Assembly (NCBI RefSeq): GCF_048323675.1
Contig: NZ_JBLWFK010000004.1
Coordinates: 434,001-498,000, forward strand
From: Mangrovimicrobium sp048323675
GTDB lineage: Bacteria > Pseudomonadota > Gammaproteobacteria > Pseudomonadales > Halieaceae
Length of the DNA: 64,000 nt
Reading direction: 5' to 3'
This document shows positions 62,179-64,000 of the stretch, piece after piece; within the stretch, counting starts at the first letter, position 1; each line of letters starts with the position of its first letter. The notes under the pieces are model-generated. The model was not told the DNA's origin, did not search any database, and saw only the letters and a program-made list of their open reading frames with translations. Position numbers and translations under genes: made by a program.

Positions 62179-64000
62179 GCCCGCCGCCCGCCGGGTGGCG
62201 CGCAAGGAACTCGGCATCTTCTTCGCTTCACCCGCGGCCTGGTTGTTCCTCGGGACTTTTGCCGGCGTATCCCTGTTCGCCGTGTTCTGGGTCGAATCCT
62301 TCTTCGCCCGCAACGTGGCCGACGCCCGCCCGCTGTTCCAGTGGATGCCGCTGCTGCTGGTCTTCCTGTGCAGCGCCCTCAGTATGCGCAGCTGGAGCGA
62401 GGAGCGGCGCAGTGGCACCCTCGAACACCTGCTGGTCCAGCCCACCCCGCTGTGGCGTATCGTACTCGGCAAGTTCTACGCCTGCCTGGCCCTGCTGAGC
62501 CTGGCACTGGTGTGTACCCTGCCCCTGCCAGTGACCGTGGCGCTGGTCGCCAACCTCGACTGGGGGCCGGTGTTCGCCGGTTACCTGGCCAGTATTCTGC
62601 TGGGCGCAGCCTACCTGAGTATTGGCATGTGGGTGTCGGCGCGCACCGATAACTCCATCGTCGCCCTGATCGGCAGCGTGACACTGTGCGGGCTGTTCTA
62701 CCTCGTCGGCAGCGACCTGTTCACCAATTTTTTCCCCAGCGCGCAAGCGGAACTGCTGCGCGAGCTGGGCAGCGGTTCACGCTTCGACAGCATCACCCGC
62801 GGGGTGATCGACATTCGTGACCTGTTCTATTATCTGAGCCTGTGCTGCGCCTTCCTCGGCCTCACCATCTACCGCCTGGAGCGGGAGGGCTGGGCGCGGT
62901 TTGCCACCACGCCACGCCAGCGCCACTGGCGCGTCGGCATCGTCCTGGTACTGGCCAACCTGCTGGTGGCCAACCTGTGGCTGGCAAAGGTACCGGGACT
63001 GCGCCAGGACATTACCGAGGGCCGCATCTATTCGCTCTCCGACACCAGCCGCGAACTGCTCGGGCAACTGCGCGAGCCGCTGTTGATCCGCGGCTATTTC
63101 AGCGCCCGCAACCACTCCCTGCTGGCGCCGCTGGAGCCCCAGCTGAAAGACCTGATCGAGGAATATGCGACAGCCGCCCACGGCAACGTGCGGGTGGAAT
63201 TTGTCGACCCGGCCGGGAACCCGGAGCTGGAACAGGAAGCCCTGCAGCGTTTCGGCATGCACCCCACCCCGATCCAGGTTGCCGACCGGCACCAGACCTC
63301 ACTGGTCAATGCCTGGTTCCATGTGCTGGTGGAGTACGCCACCGAGTTCCGGGTACTGGGATTCAGCGACCTGATAGAGGTTCGCACGGCCACCAACGGC
63401 CGACCGGAGGTTCTGCTGCGCAATCCGGAATTCGATATCACCAGCGCCATTCGCGATGTGATGCACGACTACCGCTCCGGCGGCGACCTGTTCGCCGGCA
63501 TCCAGGACCCGGTCGAATTTATCGGCTATATCTCCGCCGACGGGAAACTTCCCCAACGCCTGCGCGACTATCGCGACGTGATCGAAAAAACCCTGGCCGA
63601 TGCGGTGGCTGCGTCTGCCGGCAAACTGAGTTTCCGCCTGCTGCAGCCCGAGGATGGCGATGGCGCGCTGGCGCAAAAGCTCGAGCAGGACTGGGGCTTT
63701 ACCCCGCTGCATGACCCCGATACGGACACCCCGTTTTTCTTCTACCTGACCCTGGCGGATTCGCGCCAGGTGGTGCGACTGCCGGGAGAGGGCTTTGACC
63801 CGGCCAATTTCCGCCTGGTGCTCGACGCCGGGTTGCGACGCTTTGCCCACGGATTCACCCGCAGCGTGGCCCTGGTCGCACCGCGCACACGTCCGGAGCT
63901 GGCGCGCCTCAATCTCGGCGGCCCCGGTTTTGCCCGGCTGCGCGAGGCCATATCCCGGGACTACACCCTGATCGAGGAAAGGCTCGACGATGGCAGCGTC
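62168..64000 (+). CDS. ABC-2 permease fused to GldG-like auxiliary domain (cut at window end)
   Basis: At least 611 residues, open at the edge. An N-terminal ABC-2 permease (about residues 1-240) has six membrane segments and the motif SEERRSGTLEHLLVQPTPLW. After a further membrane segment (VGIVLVLANLLVANLWLA) comes a GldG-type periplasmic domain beginning RQDITEGRIYSLSDTSRELL and LLIRGYFSARNHSLL. GldF and GldG are separate in Bacteroidetes; here they are one chain. ATG 62168 overlaps the ATPase gene. The reaction exported is unknown. Confidence 0.88.
   Translation, partial: MDTRPAARRVARKELGIFFASPAAWLFLGTFAGVSLFAVFWVESFFARNVADARPLFQWMPLLLVFLCSALSMRSWSEERRSGTLEHLLVQPTPLWRIVLGKFYACLALLSLALVCTLPLPVTVALVANLDWGPVFAGYLASILLGAAYLSIGMWVSARTDNSIVALIGSVTLCGLFYLVGSDLFTNFFPSAQAELLRELGSGSRFDSITRGVIDIRDLFYYLSLCCAFLGLTIYRLEREGWARFATTPRQRHWRVGIVLVLANLLVANLWLAKVPGLRQDITEGRIYSLSDTSRELLGQLREPLLIRGYFSARNHSLLAPLEPQLKDLIEEYATAAHGNVRVEFVDPAGNPELEQEALQRFGMHPTPIQVADRHQTSLVNAWFHVLVEYATEFRVLGFSDLIEVRTATNGRPEVLLRNPEFDITSAIRDVMHDYRSGGDLFAGIQDPVEFIGYISADGKLPQRLRDYRDVIEKTLADAVAASAGKLSFRLLQPEDGDGALAQKLEQDWGFTPLHDPDTDTPFFFYLTLADSRQVVRLPGEGFDPANFRLVLDAGLRRFAHGFTRSVALVAPRTRPELARLNLGGPGFARLREAISRDYTLIEERLDDGSV

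Overview
This is a high-GC bacterial chromosome segment, densely packed and apparently without prophage, insertion sequences, CRISPR, rRNA or tRNA genes. The content points to a marine, heterotrophic gammaproteobacterium, most likely near the Halieaceae/Cellvibrionales (OM60/NOR5-like) group. The evidence is a TonB receptor paired with a TPR-sulfotransferase, Pseudomonas-like FinR/Fpr and SpuC, an AlgP-like histone-H1-type protein, an Entner-Doudoroff zwf-pgl-edd operon and many c-type cytochromes. The family assignment is inference; Gammaproteobacteria is well supported.

Layout. 1-9.1 kb: TonB receptor plus cut TPR-sulfotransferase; an outer-membrane barrel protein; divergent polyamine genes (glutamine-synthetase-like and SpuC-like); divergent finR/fpr. 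9.3-16 kb: SulP transporter, phospholipase A, glycerol-3-phosphate dehydrogenase, a LysR regulator divergent from an unusual citrate-synthase paralogue. 16-20.5 kb: HlyD-ABC-permease exporter and a CorA transporter. 20.7-25.3 kb: a five-gene run in which rimB-like, rimK and an aspartoacylase-like gene lie between two MscS-type channels. 25.5-32.2 kb: peptide ABC transporter with two tandem binding proteins and a fused ATPase. 32.2-37.2 kb: divergent 7TM histidine kinase and LuxR-type regulator, and a 787-residue lipoprotein of unknown role. 37.4-44.1 kb: phosphatase, L,D-transpeptidase, Lpp-like lipoprotein, atypical PQQ dehydrogenase, a second L,D-transpeptidase and gamma-glutamyltransferase. 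44.5-53.7 kb: MBL hydrolase, zwf-pgl-edd, a TIM-barrel epimerase, ilvE, quinone oxidoreductase, lytic transglycosylase. 53.9-64 kb: AlgP-like protein, a three-gene cytochrome/beta-helix operon, zinc ribbon protein, DUF481 protein, glutathione reductase, and the start of a GldA/GldF-GldG-type ABC system cut by the window end.

Themes. Envelope biology dominates: wall crosslinking and lipoprotein anchoring (two L,D-transpeptidases, Lpp, Ggt, transglycosylase), osmotic channels, outer-membrane barrels and uptake systems. Redox genes (Fpr, Gor, Zwf, PQQ dehydrogenase, cytochromes) form a second theme.

The most unusual signals are (1) a dispersed, strongly structured repeat family with four copies between genes. 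It has copy-specific outer stems (exactly 24 bp in two copies) and small inner hairpins that show compensatory changes. (2) The beta-helix/MauG-like/c4-like cytochrome operon at 54.6-57.9 kb. Start codons were re-chosen from ribosome-binding sites, signal peptides and family N-termini where the longest frame looked over-extended.
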